A stretch of DNA of 64,000 bases from Stenotrophomonas sp. ASS1 (GTDB lineage Bacteria > Pseudomonadota > Gammaproteobacteria > Xanthomonadales > Xanthomonadaceae), in NCBI RefSeq assembly GCF_004346925.1, contig NZ_CP031167.1, forward strand, positions 1,198,001 to 1,262,000, given 5' to 3'. Below the pieces are notes generated by a model. The model was not told where the DNA came from. It worked only from the letters and a program-made list of their open reading frames with translations, and did no database searches. Shown in pieces: positions 22,949 through 30,932 of the stretch. The number at the start of each line of letters is the position of its first letter. Position 1 is the first letter of the stretch. The translations under genes and the position numbers were made by a program.

Positions 22949-23517
22949 TGGCCGTCCCTGTCGTTGTGCAGCGGATCCGATCCCAACTCCTGACGCAGGC
23001 CCTGCAGGGCCCGGGCGATATGTTTTTCCACGGTCTTGGCAGTAATTCCACAATGCCGCGCGATCTGGGTGTAGCTCATGCCGGTGATGCGGTTGAGCAG
23101 ATAGACCTCGCGTGCGCGTTCGGGCAGCTTGAACAGGGCCTGCCGCAGCAGGGACAGCATCTGCCCTGACTCGGCCTGGCGCAATGGATCGGGCGAGGAA
23201 CTGGGCGGTTCGTCGCTGCCATCGTGTTCGGCCAGCGGCAGATGCGGCCGCGACTGCGGCGAGCGTCCGCGGTCTGCCAGGCGGTTGCGGGCGATACGAT
23301 ACAGCAGCAGGCGCAGTTCGTCCGGGCCCTGTGCGCGATAGCGGATCAGCCGCTCCATGCAGTCCTGCGCGATATCCTCCGCATCCTCAGGCCCGACCCC
23401 CCGCGTGCGCAGGAACGCGCACAGCGGTGCGCGCTCTTCGCGTACGAACGCGATGAAGGCATCCGCAGGTGCGGGCGGCTCCGGCGCGCGATGGATCAGG
23501 GGAGACGGGGTGGACAG
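22945..23517 (-). CDS. FecI-like ECF sigma factor, start codon uncertain or frameshifted
   Basis: ECF sigma-70 factor for the adjacent FecR/receptor pair. Region 4 is clear (LPERAREVYLLNRITGMSYTQIA...KTVEKHIARALQGL). Region 2 continues upstream of the first ATG (23358) as AFIAFVREERAPLCAFLRTR, GVGPEDAEDIAQDC, ERLIRY, so a start at 23358 would delete most of it. In that frame no ATG, GTG or TTG occurs before a stop near 23550. The interval given begins at an in-frame CTG (23517) with GAGG six bases before it. Alternatively an ATG at 23551 in another frame reaches PDPSRA and joins this frame if the GCGCGC at 23485-23490 once had one more GC unit. It may be functional, slip-regulated or broken. 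Confidence 0.75.
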   Translation of the reverse strand: MSTPSPLIHRAPEPPAPADAFIAFVREERAPLCAFLRTRGVGPEDAEDIAQDCMERLIRYRAQGPDELRLLLYRIARNRLADRGRSPQSRPHLPLAEHDGSDEPPSSSPDPLRQAESGQMLSLLRQALFKLPERAREVYLLNRITGMSYTQIARHCGITAKTVEKHIARALQGLRQELGSDPLHNDRDGQ

Positions 23518-23551
23518 GGCTGGCCTCGACTGTCGGTGGCGAATGCGTCAT

Positions 23552-23710
23552 CGAGTTTTACGCGACGATGACCGGATGGGGAAGAGTGTGCATCGATCGG
23601 ATTCTTATTGTGAATGTATTCATTTTTCAGGATCCGTTCCACTGGGGGAGATCGCCCCGCTGCGGCGTTGATCGTTCTACCCGCGTGTTGCGGGTGGAGA
23701 GAGAGAACGC
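23552..23710. promoter_or_regulatory. Divergent intergenic region: sigma operon / autotransporter
   Basis: About 160 bases that are notably AT-richer than the neighbourhood, with the palindrome TGAAT-GT-ATTCA at 23611-23622 followed by TTTTT. A small hairpin ACCCGC-GTGTT-GCGGGT at 23679-23695 sits just before the GAGAGAGA ribosome site of the autotransporter gene. No convincing sigma-70 pair was identified; a Fur-like or sigma-autoregulated promoter is possible but unproven. Confidence 0.4.
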
Positions 23711-26584
23711 ATGAAGTATTCGAAGTTGAGCCTGGCCCTGGCCGGGCTGATGGGCGTTGGCGCCATCGCGGCAGCTGATGACGTCATGGCAATGAGTTAT
23801 CACGTGCAGGACGATCGCGTCTTCCTCAGCGGCGGCGTCACCGTCGCCGATGTGGTGGCGCTGCCCGCACTGCTGGCCAAGGCGCAGGCTGAAGGCCGTC
23901 CGATCCGCGAAGTCGTGCTGCGAACGTCCAACGGTGGCGCGCTGATTGCCGGCGAGTGGCTGCAGGCGGTGATCCGTACCCAGGGCCTGGACACCATCGT
24001 GTCCGGCCACTGCATTTCGTCCTGCTCGATCATGCAGTCCGGTGGCGTCAACCGTTACCTCGGCGGCGATCTGCCGCTGGTCGACTCGGTGCAGATCCAT
24101 GCCGCCAGCAGTGGTGGCAGGATCACCTATGCGCCGTCGGCGCGCATGACCCAGATCTACACAGGCAACTACGGCGGCGGCATGGATGCGGGCCTGTTGC
24201 ACAAGGCCATGTATGAAGTGGTGCAGCCCAATGGCCTGCTGGTATTCCGCGACCCGGCGCGTACCACGGGTACGTCGGTTACCTTCGATCCGGATGGCAG
24301 TGGGAGCAAGCTGGAGTCATTCCCGGGCCAGGACATCCGCAGCAACAGCATCATCAACACGGCGGGCTATCGCGATCCGGGCGACACCCTTCGTGTCACC
24401 AGCAACGTCAGCGGCGACATCAACCCGGGCTACCTTCGTACCGCGCGCCAGCTGCAGGCCTTTGTCGACGACGATTTCGCGCGCTGGAACACCGACTGGG
24501 CCAGCACCTACATCAACTATGCGGTGAGCCTGTACAACTTCTCCACGCGGGGGGCGAACGGTATCGGCGCGCAGTCGTTGCAGCAGCTGCTCGCCGACCC
24601 CGACCTCCAGGATGAACTGCGCGGCCAGCTGCGGCTGGCCGATCTGGATGCCTCGACCCTGGCCAACTCCGCCGGCGTGATCCGTGTCAGCAATGGCGCC
24701 ACCTGGCGCACCGCTGAAACCACCGGCGCCGATTTCATTCTGGTGGACAACGGCACCATCGCACTGGAGGGTGGTGCGCTGCGCACCCCCGAGCTGCGGG
24801 TGATGCCGGGCAGCATCGTGGTCGGCCACGGTGATATCGCATCGGTCGGCACCGACAGCGATGCGCTGCTGGATGGCACCGGCCCGTCCTACCGCGAAGA
24901 TGGCTTCAACCGCCTGCGCGTGTTCGGCACGCTGATGCCGCGCGGTGGGGACCTGGTGACCCACGGCTACGTCAACATCATGCCCGGCGGCCAGGTGTTG
25001 TTCGATGTTACCGAAACCGGTGGTACCGGCAATGGCCGCCTGCGCGTCGGCAGCTTCTACGATGGCGGCACCGAGGAGGGCGCGCTGGTGATCGCGCAGG
25101 GCGCACACCTTGCGTTGAATGTGGCCCAGGGCTTCTATGCCAGTGCCTACCGCCGCGATCTGGTGGAAGGGCCGATCTACCAGGGGGGCTTCCAGGATGT
25201 CGTGCGGCTGGGGGACGCCGGATACAGTGCCAGCATCACTGCCGGTGAAGTGTTCCGCCCGCGCCACAATTCACTGCTCAGCTTCAACGTGAAGCAGACG
25301 GCCGATGGCCTGTGGCTGACCGCCAACCCCGGCTTTGACCAGCTGGGCCTGTTCGCCAATGGCACGTCCGGCGACGGCCTGGGCCGCGCGCTGGCGACCG
25401 CCTCCGATCGCCAGGACAAGGGACTGAGATCGCTGCTGGGCGCACTGCAGTTCGCCGACCGCGATGTGATCGCACAACAGGCCGGTGCCCTGCGCGGTGA
25501 TGCGCACGCCAGCCTGCGACTGGCCGACACCGCGCTGGTGGGCAGTATCGGCAACGTCGTGCAGCAGCACCAGTCGGCCATGCGCAGCGGCGGTGATGCC
25601 GATGGCCTGGCCTCGCAGGTGGCGCAGTCGGTCTCCTCCCAGCCGGGCATGCGCCATGGCAGCCTGTTCAACCAGCTGGCGATGCACCTGGTCGAGCCGG
25701 CGTCGGGCAGCGTTGCGGGCAGCGGTGATGCTGGACGCAGCCACGGCATCTGGGCACGTGGTTTCGCCAGCCATGGTCGCATCGATGCTGACGGTGGCGT
25801 GGCCGGCCTGAGCCACACCATCGGTGGCATCGTGGTCGGTGCCGATACCCGCGTGGCCGATGACCGCGTGACCCTGGGCGTCAGCGTGGCCGCGGCGGAC
25901 ATGTCGACCAAGGCCAGCGATGGCTCTGGTTTCACTGGTGACGTGCGTGCGCTGGACGTGGGCGGCTACCTCGATGCGACGTACGCGCGCGGCTATCTGT
26001 CGGCGGCCGTGCGCTACACCGATCTGCGCCACGATACGCGTCGCAGCATCAACGGCATCGATGGCCTGCAGCAGCCACTGCGCGCCAAGTACAGCAACGA
26101 TGCGATCTCCGCACGGGTGGAACATGCGTTCTCCTTCACCACCGCCAAGGGCCTGGTGATCCAGCCGTTGCTGCCGGTGGTGGACTACGCGCGCACCTCG
26201 GCCACCCGCTTCAACGAAGGGCAGGGCGCCGGTGCGCTGGTTGGCCGCAGCGGCAGCCTGGAGAGCATCCGCGTGGGTGCGGGCCTGCAGCTGTTCAAGA
26301 CCTTCGAAGGCAACAACGGCGAGCGCATCACCCCGCGCGCGCGGGTGGTCTGGCAGAAGGAACTGGGCGATTCGCAGGCCCGCTACAGCACCGGCTTCGC
26401 CGCGGCACCGGATCTGGTGTTCGGCGCCAGCAGCCAGGCGGTGGGCGAGCAGGTGCTGGCCTGGAACCTGGGCGTGACCAGCCGTGCCAGCGAGCGGCTG
26501 TCCATCATGGCCGATTACGTGGGTGAGCGCCGCGACGGGCAGATCCAGAATGGCGTAATGCTGGGGCTGGGCTACAAGTTCTAA
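23711..26584 (+). CDS. Autotransporter with ClpP/crotonase-like N-terminal passenger domain
   Basis: 957-residue type V secreted protein. The signal peptide spans about residues 1-27 (LSLALAGLMGVGAIAAA). Residues 30-150 look like a COG3904-type periplasmic ClpP/crotonase fold: TSNGGALIAGEWLQ, then GHCISSCSIMQSGGVNR and a following IHAASSGG. The G-x-C-x-S-x-C segment and the later His sit where nucleophile-region and His motifs lie in that group. A passenger with repeated beta-type segments (INIMPGGQVLFDVTETGG) follows. From about residue 680 (HGIWARGFASHGRID) comes a C-terminal autotransporter barrel ending GLGYKF with terminal Phe. It is divergent from the sigma/FecR/receptor operon. Protease activity is inferred only. 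Confidence 0.87.
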   Translation: MKYSKLSLALAGLMGVGAIAAADDVMAMSYHVQDDRVFLSGGVTVADVVALPALLAKAQAEGRPIREVVLRTSNGGALIAGEWLQAVIRTQGLDTIVSGHCISSCSIMQSGGVNRYLGGDLPLVDSVQIHAASSGGRITYAPSARMTQIYTGNYGGGMDAGLLHKAMYEVVQPNGLLVFRDPARTTGTSVTFDPDGSGSKLESFPGQDIRSNSIINTAGYRDPGDTLRVTSNVSGDINPGYLRTARQLQAFVDDDFARWNTDWASTYINYAVSLYNFSTRGANGIGAQSLQQLLADPDLQDELRGQLRLADLDASTLANSAGVIRVSNGATWRTAETTGADFILVDNGTIALEGGALRTPELRVMPGSIVVGHGDIASVGTDSDALLDGTGPSYREDGFNRLRVFGTLMPRGGDLVTHGYVNIMPGGQVLFDVTETGGTGNGRLRVGSFYDGGTEEGALVIAQGAHLALNVAQGFYASAYRRDLVEGPIYQGGFQDVVRLGDAGYSASITAGEVFRPRHNSLLSFNVKQTADGLWLTANPGFDQLGLFANGTSGDGLGRALATASDRQDKGLRSLLGALQFADRDVIAQQAGALRGDAHASLRLADTALVGSIGNVVQQHQSAMRSGGDADGLASQVAQSVSSQPGMRHGSLFNQLAMHLVEPASGSVAGSGDAGRSHGIWARGFASHGRIDADGGVAGLSHTIGGIVVGADTRVADDRVTLGVSVAAADMSTKASDGSGFTGDVRALDVGGYLDATYARGYLSAAVRYTDLRHDTRRSINGIDGLQQPLRAKYSNDAISARVEHAFSFTTAKGLVIQPLLPVVDYARTSATRFNEGQGAGALVGRSGSLESIRVGAGLQLFKTFEGNNGERITPRARVVWQKELGDSQARYSTGFAAAPDLVFGASSQAVGEQVLAWNLGVTSRASERLSIMADYVGERRDGQIQNGVMLGLGYKF

Positions 26585-26682
26585 GTGGTGCACGGCACCG
26601 GCGATGAAGGCATCGCCGGTGCCATCCCCAGAACGCGCGTTGCTGCGGTATGGTCGGCGTGGCATTCCACCCAGGCCCTTCC

Positions 26683-27687
26683 ATGCAGATCGCCGTCTTC
26701 AGTGCCCGTCCCTACGACCGTCGTTTCCTTGATGAGGCGAACCAGCGCGATGCGGCTGGGGACGGCTTTGCGTTCGTGTACTTCGATGTGGCGCTGGACG
26801 TGCACACGGCCGCGCTGGCGCAGGATTGCGCAGCCGTATGCGTGTTCGTCAACGACCGCCTGGATGCGCCGGTGCTGCACGCCCTGCATGCGATGGGCGT
26901 GCGGGCCGTACTGCTGCGCTGTGCCGGCTTCAACAATGTGGACCTGGCAGCCGCGAAAGCGCTGGATCTGTTCGTCGCACGCGTACCGGCCTATTCCCCG
27001 GAGGCGGTGGCCGAGCATGCGTTGGCGCTGGTGATGACCCTCAACCGGCAGACCCATCGCGCCTACAACCGCGTGCGCGAGGGCAACTTCATGCTGGATG
27101 GCCTGCTCGGACGCACCTTGCATGGACGCACGGTTGGCATTGTGGGTACCGGCAAGATCGGGCTGGCCACCGCGCGCATCTTCAACGGCATGGGCTGCAC
27201 CGTGCTGGGGCACGATCCTTATCCGTCACCCGCGTTCGGTGGTATCGGCGAAATGGTCGGGCTGGATGAACTGCTGGCGCGTGCCGACATCGTGTCGCTG
27301 CATTGCCCGCTGACGCCTGAGACCCACCACCTGATCAATGATGCGTCGCTGGCGCGGACGAAGCCGGGCGCGATGCTGGTCAATACGTCGCGCGGCGCAC
27401 TGGTCGATACCCATGCGGTGATCCGCGCGCTGAAGTCGCGCCGGCTGGGTCATCTGGCCATCGACGTGTACGAGCAGGAAAGCGCGCTGTTCTTCCAGGA
27501 CCTGTCTGGCGAGATCATCGACGACGAGGCCTTCCAGCGCCTGATGACCTTCCCGAATGTGCTGGTGACCGGCCACCAGGGCTTCTTCACCGTGGAGGCG
27601 CTGCAGGAGATCTCGGCGATCACGCTGGGGAATCTGCAGGATTTCGCGGCCGGGCGGGTGTGTGCCAACCGGGTGGAGGTGGGCTGA
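26683..27687 (+). CDS. D-isomer 2-hydroxyacid dehydrogenase (LdhA-like)
   Basis: 334-residue NAD-dependent dehydrogenase, closest in pattern to fermentative D-lactate dehydrogenase LdhA. The Rossmann motif is GIVGTGKIG near residue 152. The catalytic Arg lies in NTSRGALVD, and the catalytic His in TGHQGFF near residue 303. HCPLTPETHHLIND is a family signature. The start is ATG 26683 (MQIAVFSARPYDRRF), whose N-terminus matches LdhA-type proteins. It is monocistronic, about 100 bases after the autotransporter and 50 before tRNA-Thr. Confidence 0.92.
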   Translation: MQIAVFSARPYDRRFLDEANQRDAAGDGFAFVYFDVALDVHTAALAQDCAAVCVFVNDRLDAPVLHALHAMGVRAVLLRCAGFNNVDLAAAKALDLFVARVPAYSPEAVAEHALALVMTLNRQTHRAYNRVREGNFMLDGLLGRTLHGRTVGIVGTGKIGLATARIFNGMGCTVLGHDPYPSPAFGGIGEMVGLDELLARADIVSLHCPLTPETHHLINDASLARTKPGAMLVNTSRGALVDTHAVIRALKSRRLGHLAIDVYEQESALFFQDLSGEIIDDEAFQRLMTFPNVLVTGHQGFFTVEALQEISAITLGNLQDFAAGRVCANRVEVG

Positions 27688-27697
27688 GCCGGATGGA

Positions 27698-27727
27698 TTG
27701 ACCGCCGGGGCGCCCAGCCCGTAAAAT
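27698..27727 (+). promoter_or_regulatory. Sigma-70 promoter of tRNA-Thr
   Basis: TTGACC at 27698-27703 and TAAAAT at 27722-27727 with an 18-base spacer, followed by a GC-rich discriminator (CGCGGGC) directly before the tRNA. A GC-rich discriminator is typical of stringently controlled stable-RNA promoters. Confidence 0.75.
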
Positions 27728-27737
27728 CGCGGGCTCC

Positions 27738-27813
27738 GCCGGAATAGCTCAGTTGGTAGAGCGGCGCATTCGTAATGCGTAGGTCGCAGGTTCGACTCCT
27801 GTTTCCGGCACCA
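27738..27813 (+). tRNA. tRNA-Thr (anticodon CGT)
   Basis: 76-base cloverleaf including an encoded CCA end. The acceptor stem GCCGGAA pairs with TTCCGGC. The D arm is GCTC...GAGC, the anticodon loop TTCGTAA gives CGU (reads ACG), and the T arm carries GGTTCGACTCC. It is followed directly by an intrinsic terminator. Confidence 0.97.
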
Positions 27814-27821
27814 GTTGTAAT

Positions 27822-27852
27822 GAAAAGCCCCGGCCTTGGTCGGGGCTTTTCG
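27822..27852 (+). terminator. Intrinsic terminator after tRNA-Thr
   Basis: GAAAAGCCCCG-GCCTTGGT-CGGGGCTTTTC followed by GTTTT. The arms are symmetrical and could work in both directions. Confidence 0.85.
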
Positions 27853-28002
27853 TTTTGGGCTGTGCTGGCGCGGCCCGACCCCGGCGGAAGCGTCCGATGG
27901 AACTGCAGGCATGTACCTGCCGGTCGGGGTCATCACCATTGCCGAGGTGGGTTGCTTGCGGCGCTGGACGGGGCAAGTCAGTTTCAACCAACAGGGGATG
28001 TC

Positions 28003-28437
28003 ATGAAGAAGATCGTGGTGAGCCTGATGGCGTGCGTCGTTCTCGCCGGCTGTGCAACCCGCCAGATCAGCTCCGAACAGGCGCAACCGGTGCCTGCCGA
28101 GCGGATTTTCGCCTTCAATGGGATTGGGGACAGTGCTTCCGGACAGGTAATCTTTACGCGCGACGTCGGCGCGGTTGGTGGGGCATGCCCACTTGCACTG
28201 TATATCGACGGCACCCTGGCAGCCCATCTGCAGCGGGGAGAGTCTGTCTCGCTGTCTGTGCCTGCCGGCAATCGCATTGTCAGCGCAAGTTTCGCGGGTA
28301 AAGGTCTCTGTTTGTGGGGGGATGAATCGGCGCACAGGCGCGAAATTTCCCACGTGGTCACGGCGGGTGGCAGAACCAGGATCCGTCTCGCATTGACCCA
28401 TGATGGTGTGATCCAAATCGGTCCGACCGCGTTCTAG
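28003..28437 (+). CDS. Small lipoprotein, unknown function
   Basis: 144-residue protein with a lipoprotein signal peptide: MKKIVVSLMACVVLAGC gives a lipobox LAGC with Cys17. The mature part is about 125 residues, with ACPLALYIDGTLAAHLQRGESV and a beta-rich pattern resembling small carbohydrate- or PEGA-like domains, not assigned. GGGG lies before the ATG. Base composition is a little less GC-rich than the neighbouring genes. A terminator hairpin at 28471-28504 follows. It stands alone between tRNA-Thr and a converging operon. Confidence 0.8.
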   Translation: MKKIVVSLMACVVLAGCATRQISSEQAQPVPAERIFAFNGIGDSASGQVIFTRDVGAVGGACPLALYIDGTLAAHLQRGESVSLSVPAGNRIVSASFAGKGLCLWGDESAHRREISHVVTAGGRTRIRLALTHDGVIQIGPTAF

Positions 28438-28470
28438 ACGCACTCCACGCAAGACGAGCAGTTGCATCAA

Positions 28471-28504
28471 CAGAAAGCCCTGGCCTTTGCCGGGGCTTTC
28501 TGTT
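28471..28504 (+). terminator. Intrinsic terminator after lipoprotein gene
   Basis: CAGAAAGCCC-TGGCCTTTGCC-GGGGCTTTCTG followed by TTTCTG. The stem is largely paired with a moderate U-tail. Confidence 0.7.
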
Positions 28505-28554
28505 TCTGCCCAAGGGAAAGGTCGGTCGGCGACGTCACCGATGCAAACACAGCT

Positions 28555-28890
28555 TCATTCACGTCCAACGATCTCCGCACCCCGTGCCAGCCACCACGCG
28601 AGCTGCCGGAGATAGCCACCTGCCGCTCCCGCCAATGCGCCCATCATCAGGCGTGTAAGCACCCTGGTCCCGCGCACGGCCCGCTCCCGCACCCAAGGCA
28701 GTACCGCCACCACCTGTGCACCCAGCAACAGCACCAGCACGTCCAGCCCGAGCGCGTCCACCACCGGCAGCAACGGCAACAGCGCCGGGTTGCAGGCCAG
28801 CACGATCACCAGCGCAGCACCCAGCACGGCCATCAGGCGGCGCCCAGCGGGCAGGGTAGTCCAGTGCAGCAGCCGGCTGATCAGGCGCAT
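28555..28890 (-). CDS. Small membrane protein, unknown function
   Basis: 111-residue very hydrophobic protein with about three membrane segments (LMAVLGAALVIVLACNPALL, LGLDVLVLLLGAQVVAVLP, a weaker one near the C-terminus). I chose ATG 28890 because AAGGA lies five bases upstream; a longer form would overlap the upstream gene. It lies 13 bases after the GyrI-like gene and is probably cotranscribed with it. No family recognised. Confidence 0.7.
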   Translation of the reverse strand: MRLISRLLHWTTLPAGRRLMAVLGAALVIVLACNPALLPLLPVVDALGLDVLVLLLGAQVVAVLPWVRERAVRGTRVLTRLMMGALAGAAGGYLRQLAWWLARGAEIVGRE

Positions 28891-28903
28891 GGCATTCCTT
28901 GTG

Positions 28904-29539
28904 TCACGTGTGGGAGTCCTCATCAGGCTCAATCGGCCGCACCGGCTGCCGCAGCACGGTTTTCAACCGCGCCGCGTCGGTCCTGCGCGGGTCGCTCAGG
29001 TAGATCTCATGATGGGGGCCGGCAAAGGTGTATCCCAATGCGGGCATCAGTTCGTCATGCAGATGCGCCAAGGTGGGCCCTTCGTCATCGTAGGCGCCCA
29101 CGTGCAAGGTCTGCAGGCTGGGGCCCTCGGCAAGGATTTCATGGCGAAGGCTGGGCGGGACCTCGCCCAGTTTCTTCGCCGACTTGGCGATGGCAGCCTC
29201 CAACTGCGCTGGACTGATCCCGTCCGGCGTACGGATCATCACCGTCCACCTCCACTCATCCTTGCGGCGTGCGACAAAGCTCGACGGATCCTCGGCGGTC
29301 CACAGGGCTTCCAGCGGTGGCACCACGTAGTCCTGGCCCCCGGACTTCAGCGCGAACTTCAGTGCATAGCTCACCGCGTACAGCCACTGCACCGCCTGCA
29401 CATACGCGGGGGCGGTATTCGGATCACCGTGGCCGTCGACCATCAGGTAGGGCAGGGGCGGTACGTCTACCGTCACGAACCGGCCCGCCGGGGGCAGGTA
29501 CAACGCGCGATCGCGCTTCTTGAAGTCGATCTTGTCCAC
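28904..29539 (-). CDS. GyrI-like small-molecule-binding domain protein
   Basis: 211-residue soluble protein resembling the GyrI-like/SOUL-type effector-binding fold. Matching segments are PYLMVDGHGDPNTAPAYVQAVQWLYAVSY and EWRWTVMIRTPDGIS in the middle, and AYDDEGPTLAHLHDELMPALGY with LSDPRRTDAARLKTVLRQPV at the end, the usual conserved C-terminal block. There is no DNA-binding domain, so it is a stand-alone ligand-binding member. The start is GTG 29539, preceded by GAGGAAGG. It probably forms an operon with the small membrane protein. Confidence 0.85.
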   Translation of the reverse strand: MDKIDFKKRDRALYLPPAGRFVTVDVPPLPYLMVDGHGDPNTAPAYVQAVQWLYAVSYALKFALKSGGQDYVVPPLEALWTAEDPSSFVARRKDEWRWTVMIRTPDGISPAQLEAAIAKSAKKLGEVPPSLRHEILAEGPSLQTLHVGAYDDEGPTLAHLHDELMPALGYTFAGPHHEIYLSDPRRTDAARLKTVLRQPVRPIEPDEDSHT

Positions 29540-29587
29540 GGGCCTTCCTCCTGCGCCGAGCATCCCACGCCGGGCACCCGCCAGCAC

Positions 29588-29891
29588 GCCTGAACAGGTT
29601 CAGACGACTTTGCCGAACGAGTCCGGACCGCCGGCCAGCACCTGATGCTAGGATGCCGCCCCCGGGTGTTCTGCCCGCCGCGCCTGCGCGGTGCGACAAC
29701 GTGTCGCAGCCAGAAACGGGCCTTTCCTGCGCTCGATCATTGTCAATGCCTTTCTTAAATGGTGGGTGACGGCCTAAAATTGAAAGGCTGACTCGACCCC
29801 ACCTCCCTGCCTGTCTTCCGGACCGGTGGGACCGGCTTTGGCCGGAACAGGCAGGACGGGGAACGGCATTCCCTCGCAATTGGATCGACCG
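29588..29891. promoter_or_regulatory. Upstream region of cyoABCD with palindromes
   Basis: About 300 bases without a gene. It holds a perfect palindrome CTGAAC-AG-GTTCAG at 29590-29603, close to the start of the divergent GyrI-like gene. It also holds TGCGACA-ACG-TGTCGCA at 29692-29708, which fits the GCGNC-N5-GNCGC pattern of RegA/PrrA-type response regulators. Possible cyo promoter elements are TTTCTT at 29751 and TAAAAT at 29775-29780 (18-base spacer). Arms GCCTTTC (29749-29755) and GAAAGGC (29782-29788) could also pair. Confidence 0.5.
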
Positions 29892-30932
29892 ATGATTCCG
29901 TTGAAAACCCTTGGGCGCTGGTTGCGCCCGGGCCTGCTGCTGTCGCTGCTGGTGATGCTCACCGGCTGCGATGCGGTGGCCATCCTCAGTCCGAAGGGCC
30001 AGATCGGCCAGGATGAGAAGACCCTGCTGATCACGGCTACCGTGCTCATGCTGCTGGTCGTCATCCCGGTCATCATCATGACCCTGACCTTCGCGTGGAA
30101 GTATCGCGCCTCCAACACCAAGGCCCGCTACGAGCCAAAGTGGTCCCACTCGACAGCGATCGAGGTGGTGGTGTGGTCCATTCCCTGCATGATCGTGCTG
30201 GTGCTGGCGGTCCTGACCTGGCGTTCGTCGCACGCGCTGGACCCGTACAAGCCGCTGGAATCGGACGTCAAGCCGGTCACCATCGAGGCGATCTCGCTGG
30301 ACTGGAAGTGGCTGTTCATCTATCCGGAAGAGAAGGTGGCGGTCGTCAACGAAATCAAGTTCCCGGTCAACACGCCGCTGAACTTCAAGATCACGTCCGA
30401 TTCGGTGATGAATGCGTTCTTCATCCCGCACCTGGGCAGCATGATCTACTCGATGGCTGCGATGGAGACCAAGCTCCATCTGATCGCCAACGAGACCGGT
30501 GAATTCCCGGGCATGTCCTCGCACTACAGCGGCGCGGGCTTCGCCAAGATGCACTTCACCGCCTACTCGGTCACCGATGCCGAATACCACCAGTGGCTGG
30601 ACCAGGTCCGCGCCGGCGAGCAGACCCTGGACAAGGCCTCGTTCAAGGCGCTGGGTGAAGCACGCAACGCCGAGTGGTATCCGGTCACCTACTTCGGCAA
30701 GACCGAAGAAGGCCTGTTCGACTGGGTCATCGCCAAGCACATGGGCGACAACAAGCATTACGGCATGAAGCACGAACACGCCGGTGCCGCCGCTGCCGAT
30801 GCCGCCAGCCATGAAGCGCACGAGGGCCATGCCCCCAGTGACGCGCATGATTCCAAGGAATCGGGTGAAAACCTGGATGCCAACGAACACGAACACGCTG
30901 GCCATGCTGGCCACGCGGGTTCGGGAGAATGA
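29892..30932 (+). CDS. cyoA: Cytochrome bo3 ubiquinol oxidase subunit II
   Basis: 346-residue subunit II of the cytochrome o quinol oxidase. The N-terminal lipobox is LTGC (Cys26), followed by a membrane hairpin (residues 45-115). The periplasmic cupredoxin-like domain carries [13 protein letters not shown] and [23 protein letters not shown]; CuA ligands are missing, as expected for a quinol rather than cytochrome c oxidase. The C-terminal tail of about 55 residues is unusually rich in His, Ala and Glu. The start at 29892 fits the lipoprotein signal. It is first of four overlapping genes. Confidence 0.96.
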   Translation: MIPLKTLGRWLRPGLLLSLLVMLTGCDAVAILSPKGQIGQDEKTLLITATVLMLLVVIPVIIMTLTFAWKYRASNTKARYEPKWSHSTAIEVVVWSIPCMIVLVLAVLTWRSSHALDPYKPLESDVKPVTIEAISLDWKWLFIYPEEKVAVVNEIKFPVNTPLNFKITSDSVMNAFFIPHLGSMIYSMAAMETKLHLIANETGEFPGMSSHYSGAGFAKMHFTAYSVTDAEYHQWLDQVRAGEQTLDKASFKALGEARNAEWYPVTYFGKTEEGLFDWVIAKHMGDNKHYGMKHEHAGAAAADAASHEAHEGHAPSDAHDSKESGENLDANEHEHAGHAGHAGSGE

